A stretch of 64,000 nt of DNA from Paenibacillus ottowii (lineage in GTDB: Bacteria > Bacillota > Bacilli > Paenibacillales > Paenibacillaceae). Of this stretch, positions 35,825 to 43,531 are shown one piece after another (position 1 is the stretch's first letter; each line of letters opens with the position of its first letter). Location of the stretch: assembly GCF_006874425.1 (NCBI RefSeq), contig NZ_VIJZ01000001.1:186001-250000 (forward strand). Direction: 5' to 3'. Under the pieces are notes generated by a model that had not been told where the DNA came from, did no database searches, and saw only the letters and a list, made by a program, of their open reading frames with translations. Both the position numbers and the translations under genes were made by a program.

Positions 35825-37225
35825 TCATTTTCCGAGCCACATATTTTCCATCTGTTCAAGTGATCTCCCCTTGGTTTCGGGAACCTGGCGCCATATAAAG
35901 ACTACGACGAACAACGAAATGGCTCCGAATATCCAAAAGGTACTGGACGGACCGGCTGAACCCAGCAGGGGAGGGAATGCCTGGGACACCAGATAATCGC
36001 CGGCCCATAATGCCATCGAAGCAATGGCGACTGCTTTGCCGCGAATGCGGTTTGGAAAGATCTCCGAGATCATAACCCATACGATTGGTCCAAGCGATAT
36101 AGCGTAAGAGGCCACGTAGATTAATATCATGATTAGCACGAGTGGTCCGGTGGTTAACCCCATTTTGAATGCGGCTCCAATAATGATCAAACAGAGGGTC
36201 ATTAACGAGGTGCCGATCATCAATAGGACTTTTCGTCCCGCTTTGTCGATCAGCCAGACGGACACGATGGTAAACAACACATTGATCAACCCGATCCAGA
36301 TAGTCTGGGTCAAAGAAGCATCCGTACCGAGTCCCATTCCTTTAAATATAACTGGCGCATAATACAAAATGGCATTGATGCCGGTGATATGCTGCATAAC
36401 AGCGAGCGCAATACCGATAAAGAGAGCGACCCGAATACCGGGCGTGAACAATTGTTTGAATGAGTTGTTTTCATTTTTGAACGATTCCTTGATATCACGC
36501 ACTTCCTGCTTAGCGGCTTCTTCACCGTGAATTTTTAGCAGAATCGGCAACGCTTCATAAGGTCGATTCTGTTTGATCAGCCATCTCGGGCTTTCAGGTA
36601 TGAAGAGCATCAAGAGCATAAAGATTAGTCCGGGAACGGCTCCCACTCCGAACATCCAACGCCAGGCGGTTGAAACACCCCAGGCTTCATCCCCCAAGCT
36701 GACGATCCACGAATTTTGAAAATAAACCAGGAAAATGCCCGTTACGATGGCCAGCTGATTTAAAGCAACCAAACGGCCTCGGTATTTGGCGGGAGCGATC
36801 TCTGCGTTATACACCGGACAAATGGTGGAAGTGATTCCTATGCCGACGCCGCCGATCATGCGAAAGATAACATACCCGGTGAACGAATCTTGAATCGCAG
36901 AGCAAATCGAGCCGACAACGAATAAAAATCCGGCAGCCAGCAATACCTTTTTTCTGCCGATCCTTTCACTCATGTAGCCAGAGAGAGCCGCTCCTGTAAC
37001 ACTCCCTACAATCAGACTCGACACCGCCCATCCAACCTGAAATTCGCTCAGCGAAAAACGCTGCTGTAGGAATTCAACTGCCCCCGAAACAACCGCGATA
37101 TCAAAACCGAACAGTATGCCTCCAAGAGCAGCTACGATGGACACCAATGTCACAAACAGCATACTGGGTTTTTCTGATTGAAGCGCTTTCTGTTTAGCGC
37201 TTTCATTATGGATGATTACTCCCAT
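35825..37225 (-). CDS. Sugar porter (major facilitator superfamily, XylE/AraE type)
   Basis: A 466-residue, 12-helix proton:sugar symporter. Family signatures are GGILFGFDIAVVSGAVEFL in helix 1, GRKKVLL after helix 2, PESPRWL after helix 6, GRKVLL in the second half and PETKGRSLEQME at the end. Members carry xylose, arabinose, galactose or related monosaccharides. GGGGAGATGATCAT precedes the ATG at 37225. The operon of binding protein, kinase and response regulator immediately upstream on the same strand ends with a terminator, so this gene has its own promoter (TATACT at 37277-37282, minus strand) with no good -35. That fits activation by the AraC-type response regulator. Confidence 0.9.
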   Translation of the reverse strand: MGVIIHNESAKQKALQSEKPSMLFVTLVSIVAALGGILFGFDIAVVSGAVEFLQQRFSLSEFQVGWAVSSLIVGSVTGAALSGYMSERIGRKKVLLAAGFLFVVGSICSAIQDSFTGYVIFRMIGGVGIGITSTICPVYNAEIAPAKYRGRLVALNQLAIVTGIFLVYFQNSWIVSLGDEAWGVSTAWRWMFGVGAVPGLIFMLLMLFIPESPRWLIKQNRPYEALPILLKIHGEEAAKQEVRDIKESFKNENNSFKQLFTPGIRVALFIGIALAVMQHITGINAILYYAPVIFKGMGLGTDASLTQTIWIGLINVLFTIVSVWLIDKAGRKVLLMIGTSLMTLCLIIIGAAFKMGLTTGPLVLIMILIYVASYAISLGPIVWVMISEIFPNRIRGKAVAIASMALWAGDYLVSQAFPPLLGSAGPSSTFWIFGAISLFVVVFIWRQVPETKGRSLEQMENMWLGK

Positions 37226-37276
37226 ATGATCATCTCCCCTCAGATTCCTAGAACCTCATTCCGTTCTTCGAGGAGA

Positions 37277-37336
37277 AGTATAACACGCACCTTCAAAAGA
37301 AAGGTCGGTGATCGTCTTCAATAAACGGACCTTTTC
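37277..37336 (-). promoter_or_regulatory. Candidate regulated promoter of the sugar porter
   Basis: On the minus strand a TATACT -10 (37277-37282) lacks a good -35. Just upstream lies an inverted repeat, GAAAGGTC (37299-37306) and GACCTTTTC (37328-37336). A poor -35 next to a repeat is typical of activator-dependent promoters, so this may be the binding site of the response regulator coded next door. Confidence 0.4.
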
Positions 37337-37411
37337 ATGCACGATTTTGACTTCGATTCCCGAATTAGAGATGAAGGGACCGAAGCTAGCATTACCTTGT
37401 CATTTGAGCTT

Positions 37412-37442
37412 AAAAAAATCCATGTCGAGGGTCGACATGGAT
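37412..37442 (-). terminator. Terminator of the sensing operon
   Basis: ATCCATGTCGA and TCGACATGGAT form a perfect 11-bp stem. On the minus strand it is followed by TTTTTTT and lies ten bases after the response-regulator stop. Confidence 0.92.
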
Positions 37443-37451
37443 GAATTTCTG

Positions 37452-38789
37452 CTATTTTTGGCCTTTGAACTCTGTAGGAGGAACGCCCGTTATCTTCTTA
37501 AAGACGCGGCTAAAATAGTTCGGGTCCTTATAACCCACTTCAAAGCTGATTTCCTTAAGCGCAAGGTTGCCCTCCTTGATCAGAGCAATAGCTTTATCAA
37601 TCCTTAGCCGGGTTACGAAGTCGATGAACGTTTCTCCGTATTCCTGCTTGAAGATTTTGCTGAAGTAGTGAGGATTCAAATGGACGAAATCAGCCACTTC
37701 TTCCAGTGAAAGATCATCGTTAAACCGTTCCTCAATATACATTTTTGCCCTGCCCAGCATAGTGTGTGTTTGAACCTCTCGCTGTTCGCGTATCCGTTGC
37801 AGTGCTGATATGACGTACGTTTGCTGAAGCATTCCTTTCTCCGCTTTGACGGCAGGCACGGACGCATTTCCAGTCTCTGACGACTTTAGTTCGTCAAAGT
37901 AGCAATAACCTCCATCGCGCTTGCGTAGGGTAGAGGCAAAAACGGCTTCGAAATAGGACTTGCGAAGTCCTTCCTCGCCGCTATGCAGCGATCCGATTCC
38001 AATAGCCGCCTTGATGCCAAATTGCTGGTGAGCAAGCTCGGAGAGCTGCTGAACAAGGTGTTTAATCAGTTGCCGCCAGTCGTCTTGGCTGGTAGTAGAC
38101 GGCTTTTGTAAAAAAGCGGCTACATGATGGTCAATCAAGGAGCTTACAATGGAATTTGGACCATGTGTTTTTACATAGCTTCGAAAATGGTCGTAAATTT
38201 TCTTTTTATCCTGCTCGTCCGTATATCCGTCAAAGGCGGTAATGATGGCGCTTCCCTGATCAAGAGGGAAGTCCAGCCATTCCGACAGCTGGGAAGCACT
38301 CGAATCCACCGTCTGGTCGACCATAAGCATTAGGGCCAGCTCATTTTCCGCGAGCGGCATTAGCTGTGAAATTTTGTGCCTAAGTTCCAATTCTTCCGTA
38401 CGTGTCCGCTTCTCGCACTCAATTTCTTCAATCAGTCGTTTCAGTGTGCCGATGATGAGTTCTCGCTTTGCCGGCTTCAGAATATATTCTTTTACGCCCA
38501 AAGAGAGCGCCTCTTGGGCATAGGCAAAATAATCATAGGCAGTGACGAGCACAAATCGGGTATCGGGAAGACGTTCCTTTAATTCACGAAGCGCCTCAAG
38601 CCCGTCGATTCCGGGCATATTGATATCCATAATGGCAATATGGGGACGGTGTTCCTCCGCACATTCGATTGCCATGCGGCCATTGCCGGCATGAATAAAC
38701 CGGAATACCCCTGGCATCGCTCGTTCCACTGTTAATTCCAGTCCTTCCCTTTCCAAAGCCTCGTCATCCGCGATTAACAACCGATACAT
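37452..38789 (-). CDS. Response regulator, YesN/AraC type
   Basis: A 445-residue two-component response regulator. The receiver domain is at the N-terminus (LLIADDEALEREG, phosphoacceptor Asp55 in IMDINMPGIDG, conserved Lys in EYILKPAKR). A middle segment follows, and a C-terminal AraC-type DNA-binding domain (DLSLEEVADFVHLNPHYFSK, then LALKEISFEVGYKDPNYFSR). ATG at 38787-38789 is preferred, since the GTG at 38801 lies inside the AGGAGAG ribosome site. It overlaps the kinase gene by 26 bases. With the kinase and the binding protein it forms a three-part sugar-sensing system; the sugar porter gene downstream is the likely target. Confidence 0.9.
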   Translation of the reverse strand: MYRLLIADDEALEREGLELTVERAMPGVFRFIHAGNGRMAIECAEEHRPHIAIMDINMPGIDGLEALRELKERLPDTRFVLVTAYDYFAYAQEALSLGVKEYILKPAKRELIIGTLKRLIEEIECEKRTRTEELELRHKISQLMPLAENELALMLMVDQTVDSSASQLSEWLDFPLDQGSAIITAFDGYTDEQDKKKIYDHFRSYVKTHGPNSIVSSLIDHHVAAFLQKPSTTSQDDWRQLIKHLVQQLSELAHQQFGIKAAIGIGSLHSGEEGLRKSYFEAVFASTLRKRDGGYCYFDELKSSETGNASVPAVKAEKGMLQQTYVISALQRIREQREVQTHTMLGRAKMYIEERFNDDLSLEEVADFVHLNPHYFSKIFKQEYGETFIDFVTRLRIDKAIALIKEGNLALKEISFEVGYKDPNYFSRVFKKITGVPPTEFKGQK

Positions 38790-40209
38790 TCGTCTGCTCA
38801 CTCTCCTGCTTGACTGGAATTCGTATTGTTATGGTAGTACCTCGTCCGGTACTGCTACTGATTTCAACCATTCCTTCTTTTCCGTAGAATAACTGCAACC
38901 GCCTAAACACGTTCTGCATTCCAAGTCCCGTTGAACTACTGCTTTCAGCTCTGCCCTCAAGACGAAGCACGGACAGTCGGGTTTCCTCCGCCATGCCTTT
39001 TCCATTGTCTGAAATTTCGATTTGCACATCCTGGTCAACTCTCGACAGCATCAATGTGATAATAGCTCCGTTTTCCATATCTGCCACACCATGAAGAAAG
39101 GCGTTTTCAATCAACGGCTGGATCGTCAGGGCCGGAATCTGCTGCTGTAGTACAGAGGCGTCAAAGTGAAGATCAAAGCGAATTCGGTCCCGGAAACGTG
39201 CCTGCTGGATGGTTACATATTCGCCTATATGATCCAGTTCTTCCTTGAGCGTTACAGGTTTGTCCAGCTTTTGCAGACTGTACCGTAATAGATTGGACAG
39301 CGAAACGATCAGGTCGCTGGTCTTCTCCGCCCCTTCCAGGATCGCCAGTTTGGAGAGCACATTTAAGGTATTGAATAAAAAGTGTGGGTTAATTTGATTT
39401 TGCAGGGCCAGCAGCTCTAGCTCCTTTACAAGCCGCTGCATTTCCAGACTCTGTTTATCCTTTTCGATGAGGATGCTCAAGTCAGCAGACATTTGCGAAA
39501 TGGCGTCTGCCAATACGCCTAGTTCGTCATCCCGCCGCGGTTGGGGCTTGATATCCAGATCACCTGTGGCAATCCGCTTGGCGAGTCCGACAAGTTTGCC
39601 GACAGGAACGGTAATGCTGCGCGAGACCCAGATTGCTAGCAAAACCCCCATCAGCGCGTTCATGCCGAACAATGCCACTCCCAATCCATTCATTTGCTCA
39701 TTCTTGTTCCGAATGTTCTCGATGATCGGCCGGTAATAAGCCAGTTCAGCATCGATCAGTCGCTGCCCCTCCTCATGAATATAGCTGACGGTTTTTTCCG
39801 CTTCAATATAATGTTCAAAAGCCGATTGAGGCTCTTGTGCCTTTGCATCCAGAACGGCGGCTTGTTTCTGTTCCAGAAATGTGGACAACAGATTCACGTA
39901 GTCCTCCTCGGCGAAAGAAGGGTCGGTCGAGTCGGAGACATCCTGTATTTTGCCTTTCAACTGCTTTAATTGGTATTCTGTCGGTCCCTGCACACTCTTA
40001 TCGCCTCTTGGATTGAGTAGAAAGGCATATAGGAGATTTAAGTTGCTCTCCGCCGCTTCGGAGGTTTGCTCGATGAGAAGAATGCGGCCAAGCATTTCAT
40101 CGTAGCTTTGTTGTACGACCTTTCCGCTTTGGAATACAAAATAAGCGATGATATTGGCAAACACAACTAAAAGAGGGATGAACAGAAGCAGCTTCTTTCT
40201 GATCGTCAT
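38764..40209 (-). CDS. Sensor histidine kinase, YesM/LytS type
   Basis: A 481-residue membrane kinase with a transmembrane helix at about 7-27, an extracellular helical region, a second helix near 190, a HAMP linker (SRSITVPVGKLVGLAKRI), a coiled coil and a histidine-kinase domain. The phosphorylated His is in QNQINPHFLFNTLN. The ATP-binding part has IQPLIENAFLHG and SDNGKGM. Its start ATG overlaps the stop of the binding-protein gene as ATGA, and its end overlaps the response-regulator start, so all three are made together. The extracellular part probably contacts the membrane-tethered binding protein, as in XylFII-LytS or AraP-AraS systems. Confidence 0.9.
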   Translation of the reverse strand: MTIRKKLLLFIPLLVVFANIIAYFVFQSGKVVQQSYDEMLGRILLIEQTSEAAESNLNLLYAFLLNPRGDKSVQGPTEYQLKQLKGKIQDVSDSTDPSFAEEDYVNLLSTFLEQKQAAVLDAKAQEPQSAFEHYIEAEKTVSYIHEEGQRLIDAELAYYRPIIENIRNKNEQMNGLGVALFGMNALMGVLLAIWVSRSITVPVGKLVGLAKRIATGDLDIKPQPRRDDELGVLADAISQMSADLSILIEKDKQSLEMQRLVKELELLALQNQINPHFLFNTLNVLSKLAILEGAEKTSDLIVSLSNLLRYSLQKLDKPVTLKEELDHIGEYVTIQQARFRDRIRFDLHFDASVLQQQIPALTIQPLIENAFLHGVADMENGAIITLMLSRVDQDVQIEISDNGKGMAEETRLSVLRLEGRAESSSSTGLGMQNVFRRLQLFYGKEGMVEISSSTGRGTTITIRIPVKQESEQTNVSVVNRG

Positions 40210-41204
40210 CGTCTGTCATCTCCGGACTTGTCGTCGGAAGTATCTGCATGCACTTCATATACTCTGGTGTATGTTAATTCCTGAGGATGGCTCCCCTTTA
40301 GATAATCATTTAGCAATTTTATGGCCTTGGCCCCCATTTCCTCTGGCTGTTGCACAATGGTCAGTTCGATTTTGCGATCTTTGATAGCTTTCAAAGTTTC
40401 GGCCATATCGTCAAAAGCAAAAATTTGTAAGTTTTGCGCTCCGCGCCGTTCTGAAGCCTCCAGAATGCCAAGGCCGTCCAGCGCACTGAATCCGACCATG
40501 TAGCGGATTTGCGGATACCGGGTGAGCATGTTCTGAGCTTGCTGGGCTGCCTGAAGCCGTGAAATATTGGAGGAGCGAATCTCCACAATGTGGAGATTGG
40601 GATAGCGGCTGATCACGGAACGAAAGCCGGCAAGCCTGAGTCGCTGATTCTCAACGCGCTCGTTGCTGATCATCACTCCAATGTCGCCATGCTCTCCAGA
40701 AGCCTTCGCCAACAGCACGCCCATCTGTTTTCCTGCTCCTTCATTATCCGTTCCGACGTAAGCCAGCCTCCGGGAGTCCGGCTCATCCGTATCGATCGTG
40801 ATGACAGGTATGCCAAGTCCGGCCGCTTTGTTGATTAACCGGCGATACTCCGGATCATTTATCCCTTGTACTAAAATGGCATCCGCCTTACTGGCGATGG
40901 CTTTGTCCAGCAATTTGATCTGCTCGGACGGATTAATGCGGTCTGGTCCGATATAATCGAGCCGCATACCGTACTGCTTCGCTTCCTTTCGAGCTCCTTG
41001 TTCGATGGACCGCCAGTAATAATTATCTAACTCTTGTGATATCAATACCACTTTGGTATCGGAACCCCTGTCTTTTGGTGAAACCGCCTTCAATTGTTCA
41101 GCAAATTGATGAATTTGAAAAGAAGACAGAGTGAACTGAAACAACAGCCAGCCAAATAGCAGCAAGACGGGGATAAGGATAAATGTCCATTTACGGTTTG
41201 ACAT
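40206..41204 (-). CDS. Membrane-tethered sugar-binding protein of a three-component sensor
   Basis: A 332-residue periplasmic-binding protein of the ribose/xylose type (PBP family I). An N-terminal hydrophobic segment without lipobox (FILIPVLLLFGWLLFQFTL) probably serves as membrane anchor. The binding domain contains KADAILVQGINDPEYRRL, PVITIDTDEPDSRRLAYVGTD and FAFDDMAETLKAI. There is no adjacent ABC permease or ATPase. Instead the gene overlaps the histidine-kinase gene by four bases, which marks it as the ligand receptor of a signalling system, not a transporter part. The ATG at 41204 follows AAAGGAGC. The likely ligand is a pentose or hexose, inferred from the neighbouring porter. Confidence 0.88.
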   Translation of the reverse strand: MSNRKWTFILIPVLLLFGWLLFQFTLSSFQIHQFAEQLKAVSPKDRGSDTKVVLISQELDNYYWRSIEQGARKEAKQYGMRLDYIGPDRINPSEQIKLLDKAIASKADAILVQGINDPEYRRLINKAAGLGIPVITIDTDEPDSRRLAYVGTDNEGAGKQMGVLLAKASGEHGDIGVMISNERVENQRLRLAGFRSVISRYPNLHIVEIRSSNISRLQAAQQAQNMLTRYPQIRYMVGFSALDGLGILEASERRGAQNLQIFAFDDMAETLKAIKDRKIELTIVQQPEEMGAKAIKLLNDYLKGSHPQELTYTRVYEVHADTSDDKSGDDRR

Positions 41205-41316
41205 GTCCTGCTCCTTTGGGAATATTTAGATACTCTACTCATTATACAGCAATAGAAGTAGCATTCGCAGCTATCGTCAAGGCAAGCAGTATCTGTTGAT
41301 GCGAAAGTTAGGATTT

Positions 41317-41346
41317 TTGACACTTAAGTACGAATCTGGTCATGAT
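41317..41346 (+). promoter_or_regulatory. Promoter of the GH4 gene
   Basis: TTGACA (41317-41322), an 18-base spacer and CATGAT (41341-41346) precede the GH4 gene by about 75 bases. Confidence 0.5.
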
Positions 41347-41348
41347 TT

Positions 41349-41362
41349 TGATAACGCTTTCT
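41349..41362 (+). promoter_or_regulatory. cre site of the GH4 gene
   Basis: TGATAACGCTTTCT matches the CcpA consensus TGWAARCGYTWNCW at 13 of 14 positions and lies immediately downstream of the predicted -10, a position typical for catabolite repression. Confidence 0.65.
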
Positions 41363-41421
41363 ACTGGCATGTTGCTACAATGACGGTATATTACAATTCT
41401 AATTACCGGAGGTTGAATGCC

Positions 41422-42936
41422 GTGTCATTTAAAGTAGCTTTTATTGGAGCAGGAAGCATCGGTTTTACCCGTGGAATTTTGCGAGATCTGTTATCGGTAC
41501 CGGAGTTTAACGATATTGAAGTAGCTTTTACGGATATCAGTCAGCACAATCTGGATATGGTTACTGAACTGTGCCAGCGGGATATTCGTGAAAATGGTTT
41601 GTCCATACAAATACAGTCCTCTACGGATCGAAAAGTAGCTTTGAAGGATGCCAAATATGTCATTTGTACAATCCGTGTCGGCGGTCTGGAAGCCTTTGCG
41701 ATCGATGTGGATATTCCGCTAAAATACGGTGTGGATCAATGCGTGGGCGATACACTATGTGCAGGAGGCATCATGTATGGTCAGCGTGGTATCGCTGAAA
41801 TACTGGAGATTTGTAAGGATATCCGCGAGCTAAGTGCACCGGATGTACTATTGCTGAACTACTCGAATCCCATGGCGATGATGACCTGGGCCTGCAACAA
41901 GTACGGGGGTGTGCGTACGGTTGGTCTATGTCATGGCGTTCAGAATGGGCATCACCAAATTGCCGAGGTGTACGGTCTGGAGAAGCAGGATGTGGACATT
42001 GTATGCGCCGGAATCAATCACCAAACATGGTACGTCCAGGCATCGCATAAAGGCAAGGATTTGACAGCAGGGCTGCTGGAGGCTTTTGAACAACATCCTG
42101 AATTTAGCCGCACTGAAAAGGTACGCATCGATATGCTTCGTCGTTTTGGCTACTACAGCACAGAATCGAATGGTCATCTTAGTGAATATGTGCCTTGGTA
42201 TCGGAAGCGTCCGAGCGAAATTCTGGACTGGATTGATCTGGGGAGCTGGATCAACGGAGAGACAGGCGGCTATCTGCGTGTATGTACGGAAGGACGCAAC
42301 TGGTTTGAAACAGATTTCCCCAACTGGATGAAGGAAGACCCACTGGAGTACAAGACGGAAAATCGCGGTGAAGAGCACGGCTCATACATTATCGAAAGCC
42401 TGGAAACAGGGCGTGTATATCGGGGGCACTTTAATGTCGTGAATAACGGTGTAATTTCCAACTTACCGGACGATGCGATTATTGAAGCTCCTGGATATGT
42501 GGATCGGAACGGCATTTCTATGCCGCAAGTTGGAGAACTGCCGCTCGGTCCTGCTGCCGTGTGCAATGTTAGTATTTCCGTCCAACGTTTGGCTGTCGAA
42601 GCGGCTGTACATGGTGACGATAAGCTGCTGCGCCAAGCGTTTATGATGGACCCGTTAGTGGGCGCGGTGTGTAATCCGAAAGAAATTTGGCAGATGGTCG
42701 ATGAAATGCTGGTGGCACAGGAAGCATGGTTGCCGCAATACGGAGCAGCGATTGTCGAGGCGCGCCAACGTTTGGCTGCAGGCGATCTGATTCCAACCCG
42801 GCCTTATGAGGGAGCAGCACGACTTAAGGTGAAGACGGTTGAAGAAATGCAACTGGATCGGGATGCCGCCAATAAAAATGCAGGACAATCCGACAAAGGC
42901 AAGGATCGCGAAAAAGTACAGAACAGCAAGGCGTAA
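41422..42936 (+). CDS. GH4 family glycosidase (alpha-galactosidase/alpha-glucuronidase type)
   Basis: A 504-residue NAD- and metal-dependent family 4 glycoside hydrolase. It opens with the dinucleotide fold (VAFIGAGSIGFTRGILRDLL), then DAKYVICTIRVGG, a NYSNPMAMMTWACN metal/substrate segment and the family's Cys-His motif as LCHGVQNGH. MelA-type alpha-galactosidases have CHSV and alpha-galacturonidases CHEV, so CHGV here makes the substrate uncertain; alpha-glucuronidases tend to have CHG. The frame is open from 41296, but GTG 41422 has CGGAGG nine bases before it. The C-terminal 25 residues are a charged tail (NKNAGQSDKGKDREK). No signal peptide, so it acts on imported sugars. Confidence 0.85.
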   Translation: MSFKVAFIGAGSIGFTRGILRDLLSVPEFNDIEVAFTDISQHNLDMVTELCQRDIRENGLSIQIQSSTDRKVALKDAKYVICTIRVGGLEAFAIDVDIPLKYGVDQCVGDTLCAGGIMYGQRGIAEILEICKDIRELSAPDVLLLNYSNPMAMMTWACNKYGGVRTVGLCHGVQNGHHQIAEVYGLEKQDVDIVCAGINHQTWYVQASHKGKDLTAGLLEAFEQHPEFSRTEKVRIDMLRRFGYYSTESNGHLSEYVPWYRKRPSEILDWIDLGSWINGETGGYLRVCTEGRNWFETDFPNWMKEDPLEYKTENRGEEHGSYIIESLETGRVYRGHFNVVNNGVISNLPDDAIIEAPGYVDRNGISMPQVGELPLGPAAVCNVSISVQRLAVEAAVHGDDKLLRQAFMMDPLVGAVCNPKEIWQMVDEMLVAQEAWLPQYGAAIVEARQRLAAGDLIPTRPYEGAARLKVKTVEEMQLDRDAANKNAGQSDKGKDREKVQNSKA

Positions 42937-43010
42937 CAGCTACTTGGTACAATCGCAGTAACGCTCATTCTATGGACCTGTTTATGAGCAGAGGTGGACT
43001 GTACAACGAT

Positions 43011-43052
43011 AAAAGGGTGTTTTCATGGCCGTAGGCCTGGAACACTCTTTTT
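43011..43052 (+). terminator. Terminator of the GH4 gene
   Basis: AAAAGGGTGTTT pairs with AACACTCTTTTT (one G-U), with an inner GGCC/GGCC stem. Confidence 0.8.
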
Positions 43053-43315
43053 GCTGTCGATAGTTTTAACGATTTTAGCGTAGCTAGTAACGTGAGGTTT
43101 ATCATTGTCGATTTGGGCTGACGGAAATTAAAGAATACAGTCTTGTTTTTAGGATTCGACTTTTTGACTGTCGACCTTGAATCCGCTGAGAGCTTATCAT
43201 AGTAGGGAAGTTCAACAAAAGATAGAACGGATCGTAGAAAAAAAGAGGCCTTCCCGAACCGTCGTTGTGGCAATTCATAGCCCTAATTAATAAATGTACT
43301 CCTTAATTTATTCAA

Positions 43316-43344
43316 TTTACAGGAGATTTCCAGCTCACTATAAT
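43316..43344 (+). promoter_or_regulatory. Promoter of the cellobiohydrolase gene
   Basis: TTTACA (43316-43321), exactly 17 bases and a perfect TATAAT (43339-43344) form a strong vegetative promoter. Transcription should start near 43351. Confidence 0.7.
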
Positions 43345-43351
43345 CTAACAT

Positions 43352-43361
43352 AGGAGGTGAC
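43352..43361 (+). promoter_or_regulatory. SD-like element at the predicted 5' end of the mRNA
   Basis: AGGAGGTGAC, a perfect match to the end of 16S rRNA, begins about seven bases after the -10, and no usable gene start follows (the next ATG at 43374 is followed at once by TAA). In Bacillus, such 5'-terminal SD elements (STAB-SD) bind ribosomes and protect long leaders from decay. Confidence 0.5.
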
Positions 43362-43374
43362 AAAAAGGGGAAAA

Positions 43375-43407
43375 TGTAAGCGTATGAACAAATAGAAAGC
43401 GCTTACC
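43375..43407 (+). promoter_or_regulatory. Double cre region in the cellulase leader
   Basis: AGAAAGCGCTTACC (43394-43407) matches 12 of 14 cre positions with a perfect GAAAGCGCTTAC core. TGTAAGCGTATGAA (43375-43388) matches 12 of 14. Both lie about 25-55 bases downstream of the predicted transcription start, where CcpA would act as a roadblock. Confidence 0.6.
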
Positions 43408-43531
43408 TTTTACAGCTATGAACGCCACTTTTTTGTGGAAAGAGAGTAGGCGTAACACACATTTAATCATATAACAATCAGGTGCCGACATAGGAAGATT
43501 AACAAAATCTACGGAAAGATAGGTGAAGCAA

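Larger units (their letters stand above)
42937..43531. other. Long leader/intergenic region of the cellulase gene
   Basis: About 595 bases without a gene. It holds the terminator of the GH4 gene (43011-43052), then about 260 bases in which I see nothing, and then the cellulase promoter, an SD-like stretch at the presumed 5' end and a double cre region. The predicted untranslated leader is about 180 bases. Confidence 0.6.
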
